Below, one piece after another: positions 15,716-23,559 of a DNA stretch of 33,880 bases (the first letter of the stretch is position 1; every line of letters begins with the position of its first letter). Origin of the DNA: Candidatus Pelethosoma merdigallinarum (GTDB lineage Bacteria; Bacillota_I; Bacilli_A; RF39; UBA660); contig DVKJ01000027.1 of NCBI GenBank assembly GCA_018716065.1, positions 1 through 33,880 on the forward strand, given 5' to 3'. A model generated the notes under the pieces. The model made no database searches and had not been told where the DNA came from. It was given only the letters and a program-made list of their open reading frames with translations. A program made the translations under genes and the position numbers.

Positions 15716-16588
15716 TTATAATTGTTCAATCTCTTCCATAGATAAACCCGTCATTTCTTGAATAAATTCTACAGATTGTCCTTTCTCTTTCATTTTTTTC
15801 GCAATCTTTAGTTGTTCCTCTTCACGACCTTGTTTCTCCGCATACTCTACTTTTGATTTTTCTTCCCATTGATCCATATGTTGCCCATCGTATATTCCCA
15901 TACAGTGTTCTTCTAGCGTTAAATCTATTAATTTATTCTTGGCAGCTTCCATATATTCATCATCCTTACTTATCTCTTCTAAAACTTTAATTTCATCCGT
16001 ACCTAATAACAATAATTGTTTTTCTAATTTGCTTAATTCCTCTTTATTATAATACATCTTCCTTATTTTTTCTAGACTTATATGGTAACTTTCTTCAATT
16101 CTTGTTTCTACCCAATCTCCAACTTCGCTCTTCCTTATAAAATGAACCATTACTTCTTCACCAAACTTTTGAAAATTATTAAAGTTTATTTGAATGACGC
16201 TTTTTAAATCACGATAACTTTGCCCAGATAAAAGGATTTGGGATAAAAGGGTTGCCGAATAAATATGATTCTTTTCAAATAAGCCATCATAATATTCTCG
16301 ATTCATCTCAAGATTAATAATATTATTTTTAATCGATATAATCATATCGGATCTTTTTCCCTTTTCGTTTTTATGATGAATTAAGTGTTCACTATTTTCA
16401 ATGTGAAGATGTTCTTTCATATCTTCCTTTGGGATTTTGGTGATTCCATGAATGAGTTCAATCAAATAATCACGACATTGAGGATCCATCAATAGACTTT
16501 TAAAAACTAAATCATAAGTTGGAGAAAAGACCTTTCCTTGTTCTAACAATTTTTTGGTTTTTTGATGTAATTTTTTGGTTTTCGGCAT
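15716..16588 (-). CDS. PD-(D/E)XK nuclease-family transposase/recombination-promoting nuclease (Rpn-like)
   Basis: The protein (290 residues from the ATG at 16588) has FSPTYDLVFKSLLMDPQ at the start and GKRSDMIISIKNNIINLEMNR near residues 77-97, with Asp81 and Glu94-x-Asn96 at the places of the PD-(D/E)XK core. It has a Glu/Lys-rich C-terminus ending in a short helical MTGLSMEEIEQL, all features of the Rpn/PDDEXK_2 group. Members cut DNA and promote RecA-independent recombination. Asn replaces the usual Lys of the motif, as seen in some members. The start at 16588 has GGAGG 6 bases upstream; the longer frame to 16639 overlaps the promoter. No inverted repeats or target duplication were recognised around it. 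Confidence 0.83.
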   Translation of the reverse strand: MPKTKKLHQKTKKLLEQGKVFSPTYDLVFKSLLMDPQCRDYLIELIHGITKIPKEDMKEHLHIENSEHLIHHKNEKGKRSDMIISIKNNIINLEMNREYYDGLFEKNHIYSATLLSQILLSGQSYRDLKSVIQINFNNFQKFGEEVMVHFIRKSEVGDWVETRIEESYHISLEKIRKMYYNKEELSKLEKQLLLLGTDEIKVLEEISKDDEYMEAAKNKLIDLTLEEHCMGIYDGQHMDQWEEKSKVEYAEKQGREEEQLKIAKKMKEKGQSVEFIQEMTGLSMEEIEQL

Positions 16589-16610
16589 AACATACCTCCG
16601 TTCTGGAGAC

Positions 16611-16639
16611 ACTATAACACATTCAAAATCAAGGGTCAA
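16611..16639 (-). promoter_or_regulatory. Sigma-A promoter of the Rpn-like nuclease gene
   Basis: TTGACC (16634-16639), 17 bases, TATAGT (16611-16616) with TG one base before the -10. The expected start lies near 16604, giving a leader of about 16 bases with the GGAGG site. Confidence 0.8.
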
Positions 16640-16700
16640 ACGGCACTTTTAAGGTTTCTGCAAGACTATTTTTAAAGATTTCTAAAATCTATTTAGACAA

Positions 16701-16731
16701 AAATAAAAAAATGGTAAAACGATTCTTACCA
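16701..16731 (-). terminator. Intrinsic terminator of the DUF6020-like gene
   Basis: On the minus strand TGGTAA and TTACCA (16726-16731 and 16712-16717) form a stem with an 8-base loop, followed by a T7 run and ATTT. A perfect 15-base palindrome AAATCTGACAGATTT at 16739-16753 precedes it and may form a second hairpin. Confidence 0.75.
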
Positions 16732-16762
16732 ATTCTTTAAATCTGACAGATTTCAACTTTTT

Positions 16763-18325
16763 TTATTTTTTATCTACATGGAGACGTTTCTTTTTAGATG
16801 TGGTATTTTCTTTTTTAAAACAAACAAATAGGAACCAAAAAGGAATAAAGTATAAATAAATATAAGTATAGCGGAACAAATTGGATACAGGTACGGAAAT
16901 TAATAATGTTAGAATTAGAGCTAAAACAGGCACTAACATGATCAATTTTTGATACTGCTTTTTGTGATAAGCAAATAAACCTAAGAAAATAACGATCCAT
17001 AAGCAAGTCCCACAACCAAAGAATACCGTTGTTTTTAAATAAAACATAACGAAATCATGAGAAGTGAGCGTTTTCGTTTTAAACTCGGTATTCAAAAACT
17101 CAGGACCTTCTAATCCTAAAAATCGGGACTGTGTAGGTTGAAAAGTATTAGGTGCCCAATAACCACCTGTCTGTGCCATCCAAGCTTTTACATATAATGT
17201 AAAATTCTTAGGAAGTAAGTGAAACCACGTTTGAATAAATTCCATTTTGTGATCCTGAAGGTAATCACGATTCAAATAAGGTCCCCATTTAATAGAATCA
17301 CAATTTGTTGGTAAATAAGATACTTTTAATTGTTCGATTGGTATCCAAGCTTCAATCTCCTCTTTTTCTGAATCGTAATTTCCATCGTATTTTACGACAC
17401 TTGCAATCTGTTGAAGAGGAATTGCAATTTTTTCTTGAAATAATTGTTCTTTTTGAAGAGTAGATGAGACCAAAATACTTGGAGTCAAAGATAAGATGAT
17501 GGCAATGATACTACCAACCATCCAAAGTTTTTTGTTTTTCTCTAAAAAGAATAAAACAAAAGTCGTCGCACAAGCAATATAAATTCCATTGTTTCGTAAA
17601 ATAGAAACGACTACAAATAGAAGAAAATAAGTATAGCGATATTTTTTATCTGATGATTGTGTAAGATGATAGGCATTGATCATTAGTAACAGTAACATTA
17701 ATGAAAATGGAGTATCTTTTACTAAAGCCATTGCACTATTACCGATAATCGGTACCAATGCATAAATTAAAAATAGAATAATGGCTGGATATTTCGAAGA
17801 TGTAGCTCTTTCTAAGTAGTAACACACAAAGGATAAAATGATACTACAAAGGATCATTTGAATAAAAGTTACACATCCTAAAGCCATCGTAGAATCCAAA
17901 AAGAGATGAAAAAAACGAAACGCATAAGTAAAAAGTAAATTATAAACAATGGGATGTTGAAGGGAAATGCCAATGGGATCATTTAAAATATTGATCGTAT
18001 CTCCCATTCCACCACCTGGAAAAAACGTTAAATATTGAATCATCCAAATAAGTAACATACCACAACTAAAACCAATGTATACTTTCTTAGATAAAGGTTT
18101 TGTTTCTTTTGATAAGACAGGAATTTTATCAAAAATTTTTTCCATTAACCAAGTCGCTGGTACCCCTAATAATAAACTTAATAGAATCGTTTGTACTAAA
18201 GAAAATTGGTCTGAAAAAAAATGATCCCAGCCAAACTTTCCAACTTCATATGTAAAGAACAAACTAAAAACAAATAAACTAATAACTAGATATAGAACTC
18301 CATATTTTTTAATTATATTTTTCAT
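16763..18325 (-). CDS. Polytopic membrane protein, DUF6020-like
   Basis: The 520-residue protein has about eleven hydrophobic helices and a large external domain near residues 285-400 (SDEKEEIEAW-type acidic stretch, CDSIKWGPYLNRDYL, TGGYWAPNT). Motifs FFPGGGMGDTINI and ALVKDTPFS are typical of the DUF6020 group, which resembles membrane glycosyltransferases of the GT-C kind. The ATG at 18325 is preceded by GAGGAG 8 bases upstream, so it is preferred to the in-frame ATG at 18340. Gene order next to an acyltransferase hints at a surface-glycan role (inference). It has its own terminator. Confidence 0.72.
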   Translation of the reverse strand: MKNIIKKYGVLYLVISLFVFSLFFTYEVGKFGWDHFFSDQFSLVQTILLSLLLGVPATWLMEKIFDKIPVLSKETKPLSKKVYIGFSCGMLLIWMIQYLTFFPGGGMGDTINILNDPIGISLQHPIVYNLLFTYAFRFFHLFLDSTMALGCVTFIQMILCSIILSFVCYYLERATSSKYPAIILFLIYALVPIIGNSAMALVKDTPFSLMLLLLMINAYHLTQSSDKKYRYTYFLLFVVVSILRNNGIYIACATTFVLFFLEKNKKLWMVGSIIAIILSLTPSILVSSTLQKEQLFQEKIAIPLQQIASVVKYDGNYDSEKEEIEAWIPIEQLKVSYLPTNCDSIKWGPYLNRDYLQDHKMEFIQTWFHLLPKNFTLYVKAWMAQTGGYWAPNTFQPTQSRFLGLEGPEFLNTEFKTKTLTSHDFVMFYLKTTVFFGCGTCLWIVIFLGLFAYHKKQYQKLIMLVPVLALILTLLISVPVSNLFRYTYIYLYFIPFWFLFVCFKKENTTSKKKRLHVDKK

Positions 18326-18347
18326 TTTTACACTCCTCATTTATTCT

Positions 18348-18356
18348 ATTTTATCA
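18348..18356 (-). promoter_or_regulatory. Extended -10 of the DUF6020-like gene
   Basis: TGATAAAAT on the minus strand, 8 bases before the GAGGAG ribosome site region. No clear -35 is seen. It shares the 173-base gap 18326-18498 with a divergent promoter for the acyltransferase. Confidence 0.5.
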
Positions 18357-18451
18357 TGAATATTCCATTTTTTTACTTCTAAATAATACTTTTTTATATA
18401 AATGATAGAAATTTTATAAATTATATTTTTGATGAGTATTTACCAGTAAAG

Positions 18452-18481
18452 TTGCTTGCGAAGTTTTTCCTATGTTATACT
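18452..18481 (+). promoter_or_regulatory. Promoter of the plus-strand acyltransferase
   Basis: TTGCTT (18452-18457), 18 bases, TATACT (18476-18481), with TG one base before the -10. The start point would be near 18488, giving a very short leader of about 11 bases before the ATG at 18499. Confidence 0.65.
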
Positions 18482-18498
18482 ATTTATGGTGAATGATT

Positions 18499-19518
18499 AT
18501 GGAAAAGGAAAAGAGATTATACTCACTGGATTTTTTAAAGATATTCGCATGTCTTTGTGTGATTATGAATCATGTGATCGAATTTATAAAAGATTACGCG
18601 AATCACTCTTTTTCAGGAGCTTTATTTTATAGTGTTAATTTTTCTATTTATAAATGTGCGGTTCCTATTTTTATTATGACTACGGGAGTTTTACTATTAA
18701 GAAAAAAGATTTCTTACAGAGAAATGGTCAAAAAAATAATTCGGATATTTATCCCTTTATTGATTCTATCTTTTATCATTTATATAAAAGAAAATCAAGC
18801 TACTTTTTCCTTTTATACGTTTCTGAAATTATTTTTTAAAGATCCGATTAAAGTTCCATATTGGTATTTATATATGTTAATGGTACTCTATCTAATGGTA
18901 CCTTTTATCCAAAAAATGATTCAAGAATTTAAAGACAAGGATTATAAATACTTTATATTTATAATATTACTACTTCCAGGTCTATTAAACCTCCTCAGTG
19001 TTTATTCTCCCATTTCTTTTAGTCAAAGTTTCTTTATGGCATGGATTCCCATCTATTTAGGATACTTTGTGGGTGGGTATTATTTATATCAGATTTCTCT
19101 TAAGAAAAAGGTTTTCTATTTCTCTATTCTTATATTTCTTATTAGTACCATTCTTTTAGGTTTATCAATGTTTTTACCTTTTATATATAAGGGAGAGTTA
19201 GCTTTTGTTTTAGATAATACTTCTAACCTATTTGTCATGTTAGCCTCTCTAAGTATATTTTATATTGCACGTTACCTTATAGAACCAAAAACCATGAATC
19301 AAATGCTTGCCCGTATCATTTCTTTCTTCTCTTCTACTACTTTTGGTATCTATTTAATTCATTTTCTAGTTTATTATATGGTTTACTTCCGAACACCATT
19401 TATTTATGACAAAAGCCCCGAATTAGGTGTGATTACAACTACCTTACTTACTTTTATCATATGTAGTGGGATAACAGCTTTAGGTAAGAAAATACCATTA
19501 ATCAAAAACTTTTTATAA
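18499..19518 (+). CDS. Membrane acyltransferase, acyltransferase-3 family
   Basis: About ten membrane helices and the pattern YSLDFLKIFACLCVIMNHV with the conserved His in the first helix identify an OafA/WecH-like acyltransferase, here 339 residues. Members acylate surface carbohydrates. The ATG at 18499 is favoured over 18493, because GGTGA would sit only one base from the latter. It is the third member of the family in this window and is separate from the tandem pair at 1986-4202. Its promoter gives almost no leader. Substrate unknown. Confidence 0.88.
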   Translation: MEKEKRLYSLDFLKIFACLCVIMNHVIEFIKDYANHSFSGALFYSVNFSIYKCAVPIFIMTTGVLLLRKKISYREMVKKIIRIFIPLLILSFIIYIKENQATFSFYTFLKLFFKDPIKVPYWYLYMLMVLYLMVPFIQKMIQEFKDKDYKYFIFIILLLPGLLNLLSVYSPISFSQSFFMAWIPIYLGYFVGGYYLYQISLKKKVFYFSILIFLISTILLGLSMFLPFIYKGELAFVLDNTSNLFVMLASLSIFYIARYLIEPKTMNQMLARIISFFSSTTFGIYLIHFLVYYMVYFRTPFIYDKSPELGVITTTLLTFIICSGITALGKKIPLIKNFL

Positions 19519-19556
19519 TGGAATTATAATAAAGTCGCTTTCTTTTTATCATAAAA

Positions 19557-19567
19557 TATAATATAAT
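19557..19567 (+). promoter_or_regulatory. Two overlapping TATAAT -10 boxes before cvpA-like gene
   Basis: TATAAT occurs at 19557-19562 and again at 19562-19567, followed by the AAGGAGG ribosome site. The -35 candidates (TCGCTT, TTTCTT) are poor, so this is a modest promoter call. Confidence 0.5.
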
Positions 19568-19589
19568 GTATTATAGAAGGAGGTTACTT

Positions 19590-20318
19590 ATGAATCTGAT
19601 AGACGCTATTATTATCTTATTTTTAGTATTAGGTGCGATCATGGGATTTAAACATGGATTTACAAGACAATTGGTTTCGTTTCTAGGAATCTTAATTATT
19701 ACCGTTGTATCCTTTTTCTTAAAGAATTATATTTCTGTATTTCTCTATGAAAATTTACCTTTCTTTTCCTTTGGGGGAATTTTTAAAGGAGTAACAGTCT
19801 TAAATATTGTTCTTTATGAAGTGATTGCCTTTTTAATTGTATTTAGTGTTTTAATGATTATTTTCCAAGTATTACTCTTATTTACTAAGATCTTTGAAAA
19901 AATCTTAACATTTACAATTATTTTAGGAATTCCTTCTAAAATATTAGGATCCATCGTTGGTGTCGTTCAATATTTTGTCATTTTATTTGTCTTTTTATAC
20001 ATAGCCTCTCTACCTTTCTTTACAGGAGATGTATTAAAGGACAGTAAATATGCAGAACCAATATTAAAACACACACCTATTCTTTCTAGTAATATTTCTA
20101 AAACCATGGATGTATTCCAAGATTTTGCAGACTTAAAAGAAGATTATAAAAATAGTAAAGATCCAAATGAATTTAATTTAGAAACATTAGATTTATTTCT
20201 AAAATATAAAGTCATTACTGTAGACTCTACAGAACGACTCGTAGAAAAAGGAAAATTAAAAATTGATCATATTGATGATGTATTAGATAAATATAGAGAG
20301 GATGAAACAAATGAATAA
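19590..20318 (+). CDS. CvpA-family membrane protein
   Basis: The start NLIDAIIILFLVLGAIMGFKHGFTRQL is typical of the CvpA (colicin V production) family. It is followed by three more hydrophobic helices and a charged cytoplasmic tail from about residue 175. In Firmicutes such proteins are membrane proteins of unclear role, often near mutS2 or a thioredoxin gene as here. The ATG at 19590 (242 residues) has AAGGAGG 7 bases upstream; an earlier in-frame start at 19566 has no site. Its last codons overlap the thioredoxin start. Confidence 0.85.
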   Translation: MNLIDAIIILFLVLGAIMGFKHGFTRQLVSFLGILIITVVSFFLKNYISVFLYENLPFFSFGGIFKGVTVLNIVLYEVIAFLIVFSVLMIIFQVLLLFTKIFEKILTFTIILGIPSKILGSIVGVVQYFVILFVFLYIASLPFFTGDVLKDSKYAEPILKHTPILSSNISKTMDVFQDFADLKEDYKNSKDPNEFNLETLDLFLKYKVITVDSTERLVEKGKLKIDHIDDVLDKYREDETNE

Positions 20319-20604
20319 CTTTAATGAACAAATTAAAGAAGGTGTTGTATTAGTCGATTTCTTTGCAACTTGGTGTGGTCCTTGTAAAATGCAAGCACCA
20401 GTATTAGAAGAATTAAAAGAAGACAGAAGTGATGTAAAAGTGGTAAAAATTGATGTAGATCAAGAAACAGAAATTGCTCGTCTTTATGGTGTTATGAGCA
20501 TTCCTACATTAATTTTATTTAAAGATGGAAAAGAAGTCGCTAAAAATGTTGGATTTATGCCAAAAGAATTATTAGTTCAATGGATTAATGAACAAACCAA
20601 ATAA
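20311..20604 (+). CDS. trxA: Thioredoxin
   Basis: The 97-residue protein has FFATWCGPCKMQAP with the redox pair Cys22 and Cys25, and the cis-proline loop MSIPTLILF. It is a full-length thioredoxin that reduces disulfides in cytoplasmic proteins. The ATG at 20311 overlaps the TAA of the cvpA-like gene and has GAGAGG upstream; an ATG nine bases earlier is too close to that site. The gene ends in a strong terminator starting within its stop codon. Confidence 0.96.
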   Translation: MNNFNEQIKEGVVLVDFFATWCGPCKMQAPVLEELKEDRSDVKVVKIDVDQETEIARLYGVMSIPTLILFKDGKEVAKNVGFMPKELLVQWINEQTK

Positions 20605-20632
20605 AAGAGTAACATCAAATTACTCTTTTTTT
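20603..20632 (+). terminator. Intrinsic terminator of cvpA-trxA
   Basis: AAAAGAGTAA (20603-20612) pairs perfectly with TTACTCTTTT (20620-20629) around a 7-base loop and runs into further T. It begins inside the trxA TAA. Confidence 0.9.
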
Positions 20633-20639
20633 CTAACAT

Positions 20640-20868
20640 TTATAAATTAAATTTCAATATTCTTACAACTGGACGGACACCAATACCTTTCGCACTCGAT
20701 ACGGCGAAGCTATAGTAGTTGTCCAAGATACCATCAAAAGTCACACGCCACGCAAGACCCGGAGACCAAGCATCCGCAGAGTCTGTCCAGTAAATTTGAT
20801 ATTCGTAAATATTCCTATTACTCATATCATCACTGAATACCATATTACTATAAAGCCCATGGATGGTT
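20640..20868 (-). pseudogene. Promoterless C-terminal fragment of a second surface protein
   Basis: This frame encodes about 75 residues (LYSNMVFSDDMSNRN ... YWTDSADAWSPG ... WRVTFDG ... GVRPVVRILKFNL). It resembles the C-terminal end of the surface protein at 14264-15607: W, RV, DG and the VRP-V anchor line up. There is no signal peptide, ribosome site or promoter. It lies between the trxA and alaS terminators. GC is 52 of 100 in 20671-20770, far above the neighbours. Upstream, the frame 20952-20852 reads INDWYLENF, similar to INDWSTASL of the full protein, after one frameshift. It could be a decayed gene or a silent donor cassette. Confidence 0.65.
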
Positions 20869-20876
20869 GTTTACAT

Positions 20877-20903
20877 AAAAACCCCTATATGGTGTATAGA
20901 GGT
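20877..20903 (-). terminator. Intrinsic terminator downstream of alaS
   Basis: On the minus strand ACCTCTATA and TATAGGGGT (20895-20903 and 20881-20889) pair over 9 bases with one G-U, loop CACCA, then TTTTTATG. Confidence 0.8.
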
Positions 20904-20952
20904 CTGACAACTTAGAGCTTCGAAAGTTTTCTAAGTACCAATCATTAATATT

Positions 20953-21225
20953 TTATTCATTGAAAAATTCCATTAAATATAAAATTAAGTGAATATCAAC
21001 AGATTTAATATTAGTTTTTAACTTTTCAATTTCTAAATGTACTAATCATTCAAATTCTTCACTTTTATCTTTATTTAATAATCGTTGCATAGATTTCATA
21101 ATCATATAAACATTAGTTGAGTTATCTTTGTTTTTACAATTGATATCTATTGTTTTAAAAATAATTAAAAACTTGCTATGAAAAGAAAACATTCTATCAT
21201 TGTAGACGCAAATATTCCTCCCCAT
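20953..21225 (-). pseudogene. Unidentified small ORF with in-frame TGA
   Basis: From an ATG at 21225, just after alaS, the frame runs 59 codons to a TGA (21046-21048). It then continues 30 codons (LVHLEIEKLKTNIKSVDIHL, then LMEFFNE) to TAA at 20953. The whole reads like one helical protein of about 90 residues if the TGA were Trp. No ribosome site fits the ATG. Other genes here use TGG for Trp and end in TGA in places, so recoding is unlikely. I do not recognise the family. The rest of the 330-base stretch 20904-21235 holds nothing else that I can see. Confidence 0.35.
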
Positions 21226-21235
21226 ACATATTTAT

Positions 21236-22993
21236 TTATTCTAAAACAGCTTTAATTCTACGAACTCCAGCACTACTTGCTTCTTCTTTCTTGATTTTAA
21301 AGTGTCCAAGTTCTTTTGTATTTTTTACATGAGGTCCACCACATAATTCTTTAGATACATCACCAATAAAGTATACGGTTACCATATCAGGATATTTTTC
21401 AATAAACATAGCTTCTGCACCAATTTTTAGAGCTTCTTCTTTACTCATGGTTTCTACACGAACCTCTAATCCTTCTTGGATCCATTCATTCACTAAGTTT
21501 TCTACTTGTTCTTTTTCTTCTGGTGTTAATTTATGATCACATGAGAAATCAAAACGCATACGTTCACTGGTAATATTACTTCCACGTTGATGAACATCAG
21601 ATCCTAATACTACTTTTAAAGCGGCATTTAATAGATGGGTTGCCGTGTGATACTTGGTTTCAATTTCTCCATCACTAGCTAGTCCACCTTTAAATTTAGC
21701 AGTTGACCCTGCACGTGATTTTTCTTGATGTTTCTTAAATAATTCATCAAATCCTTCTTTATTTACAGAAAGTCCTTTTTCATGGGCTAATTCCATGGTT
21801 AATTCAATTGGGAATCCATACGTATCATACAATTTGAAGGCAAATTCATCTGGTAATACATTCGTATCTAAATGTTCTACAATCTTTTCAAACTCACGAA
21901 GTCCTTTTTCCAAAGTACGAGAGAACTTTTTCTTTTCTGAAGCTAAAATATCTAAAATATGATCCTTATTTTTTTCTAATTCTGGATAATATTTTTTATA
22001 ATCATCAATAATCATATTCGCTAAGACTTGATCGAAGTCAGATTGCATATCAATATTTAAATTTCTTGCATAACGAATCATACGACGAATTAATCTTCTT
22101 AAAATATATCCTTGATCTTTATTAGAAGGATAAATTTGTGCTTCATCACCACTGATCATCACAATCGCACGAATGTGATCCGCAATAATACGCATAGGTC
22201 GTTTATTTTCACCTTCGTATTTTAAATGACTTACTTCTTCAATTTTGGAAATGATTGGTTTCCAAATACTACTTTCGTAATTATCATTTACGCCTTCTAA
22301 AATAGCTGTTGTACGTTCAACTCCCATACCCGTATCTACATTTTTTTGTTTTAATGGAGTGAAAGATCCATCTTGGTGTTTCTCACATTGCATAAATACA
22401 TTATTCCAAATTTCTACCCAACGATCATCATTCGTATCAAACTGAACAGGTACTGGATCTGTACTACGCCAATAGAAAATTTCCGTATCTGGTCCACATG
22501 GTCCCGTTTCTCCAGCAGGTCCCCACCAGTTATCTTCTACTCCTAAATAAGCAATACGTTCTTCTTTAATCCCTAAACTTTTCCAAATTTCGGCACTTTC
22601 ATGATCCGCTTCGACAACATCATTTCCAGCGAATACTGTTACTGCTAATTTTTCTACTGGTATATTTAATACTTTCGTCAAAAATTCATAACTCCAATGA
22701 ATTGATTCGTTTTTAAAGTAATCACCTAAACTCCAATTTCCTAACATCTCAAAGAAGGTATGATGAGTCGTATCCCCTACTTCATCTAAATCATTGGTAC
22801 GAAAACATTTTTGAACATCGCAAAGTCTATTTCCTAGAGGATGAGGTTGTCCCTTTAAATAAGGAACTAATGGCTGCATCCCTGCAGTATTAAATAAACA
22901 AGTTGGATCATTCTCAGGAATAATCGGTGCACTTGGAATGACTTTATGTCCATGTTGTTCAAAAAAATCAATATATTTATCTTTTAAATTCAT
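21236..22993 (-). CDS. alaS: Alanyl-tRNA synthetase, short form without C-terminal domain
   Basis: AlaRS charges tRNA-Ala and removes mischarged Ser or Gly. The catalytic class II core has FNTAGMQPLVPYL, HHTFFEMLGNWSLGDYF and the GPAGETGPCGPDTEIFY loop. The editing domain has HTATH (His449, His453) and CGGPH (Cys551, His555), the zinc ligands, and ends with SSAGVRRIKAVLE. At 585 residues it lacks the about 300-residue coiled-coil/C-Ala part of ordinary AlaRS (about 870 residues). The link between the tRNA-binding part and HTATH (SRAGSTAKFKGGLASDGE) is too short for the usual beta-barrel. The ATG overlaps the upstream kinase-like gene by 17 bases. Confidence 0.93.
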   Translation of the reverse strand: MNLKDKYIDFFEQHGHKVIPSAPIIPENDPTCLFNTAGMQPLVPYLKGQPHPLGNRLCDVQKCFRTNDLDEVGDTTHHTFFEMLGNWSLGDYFKNESIHWSYEFLTKVLNIPVEKLAVTVFAGNDVVEADHESAEIWKSLGIKEERIAYLGVEDNWWGPAGETGPCGPDTEIFYWRSTDPVPVQFDTNDDRWVEIWNNVFMQCEKHQDGSFTPLKQKNVDTGMGVERTTAILEGVNDNYESSIWKPIISKIEEVSHLKYEGENKRPMRIIADHIRAIVMISGDEAQIYPSNKDQGYILRRLIRRMIRYARNLNIDMQSDFDQVLANMIIDDYKKYYPELEKNKDHILDILASEKKKFSRTLEKGLREFEKIVEHLDTNVLPDEFAFKLYDTYGFPIELTMELAHEKGLSVNKEGFDELFKKHQEKSRAGSTAKFKGGLASDGEIETKYHTATHLLNAALKVVLGSDVHQRGSNITSERMRFDFSCDHKLTPEEKEQVENLVNEWIQEGLEVRVETMSKEEALKIGAEAMFIEKYPDMVTVYFIGDVSKELCGGPHVKNTKELGHFKIKKEEASSAGVRRIKAVLE

Positions 22994-23549
22994 TCTTTTC
23001 CACTTCCTTTAACATTGTTGTAACTTTTTCTTTTAATTCACTAATCGTTCCATCGTTGATGAGTACGTAATCATATTGATTATAATGATTTAATGCAGTT
23101 TCTGTTTCGTGTTGTTTTTCTTTATCACTTAAAGGGCTTTCAAAGTTTGGTCGTTGAACTAAAATTGAAATAACACGAGGAAATTCTTTTTTTATGTCTT
23201 CAATTTCACTTGGGAAACGAACATCAGAAATGGTTAATACGTCACAGTAATAAGAATATACACGAATATCTTCTATCGTTCGTTTAATGAAGAATTTAGG
23301 ATCAATTTGCTTTCGTACAATTTCTGTTCCTAGTCTTTGCATCTCACTACGATACTGATCTTTTGTTTCTTCTGTTCCATCCCAATCGGTTAAACGTTTT
23401 ACAAAATCTTTAATGTAATAAGAAAATTGTAAAGATTCCGGTAACTTTTCTTGACGCAAATAATATTCGCGAATAAACATGGAAATAGTATCTTTTCCAT
23501 GTCTTGCTTGGCCCGCGATTAAAAAGATTAATGGTTCTTTTGGTTTCAT
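22977..23549 (-). CDS. Deoxynucleoside monophosphate kinase-like P-loop protein
   Basis: The 190-residue protein has LIFLIAGQARHGKDT, with P-loop G-x4-GKD-T at residues 13-21. Asp after the Lys replaces the usual Ser/Thr, as in phage-type dNMP kinases. DVLTISDVRFPSEIEDI is in the middle, with an Arg-rich lid (YRSEMQRLGTEIVRKQ). This suggests phosphorylation of a nucleoside monophosphate, but substrate cannot be told. The ATG at 23549 has AGGAG 7 bases upstream; the longer start at 23555 would be one base from it. It overlaps alaS and likely shares the transcript from 24710-24737. Confidence 0.75.
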   Translation of the reverse strand: MKPKEPLIFLIAGQARHGKDTISMFIREYYLRQEKLPESLQFSYYIKDFVKRLTDWDGTEETKDQYRSEMQRLGTEIVRKQIDPKFFIKRTIEDIRVYSYYCDVLTISDVRFPSEIEDIKKEFPRVISILVQRPNFESPLSDKEKQHETETALNHYNQYDYVLINDGTISELKEKVTTMLKEVEKNEFKR

Positions 23550-23559
23550 AGTCATTCTC

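Noticed and set aside
14341-20770. A complete diversity-generating retroelement
   Set aside because: No reverse transcriptase, accessory gene or template repeat seen. The two GC-rich segments differ at T, C and G positions, not only at A.
21046-21048. TGA read as tryptophan genome-wide
   Set aside because: Trp is encoded by TGG in neighbouring genes, and the wzy-like gene ends with TGA in an ATGA overlap.
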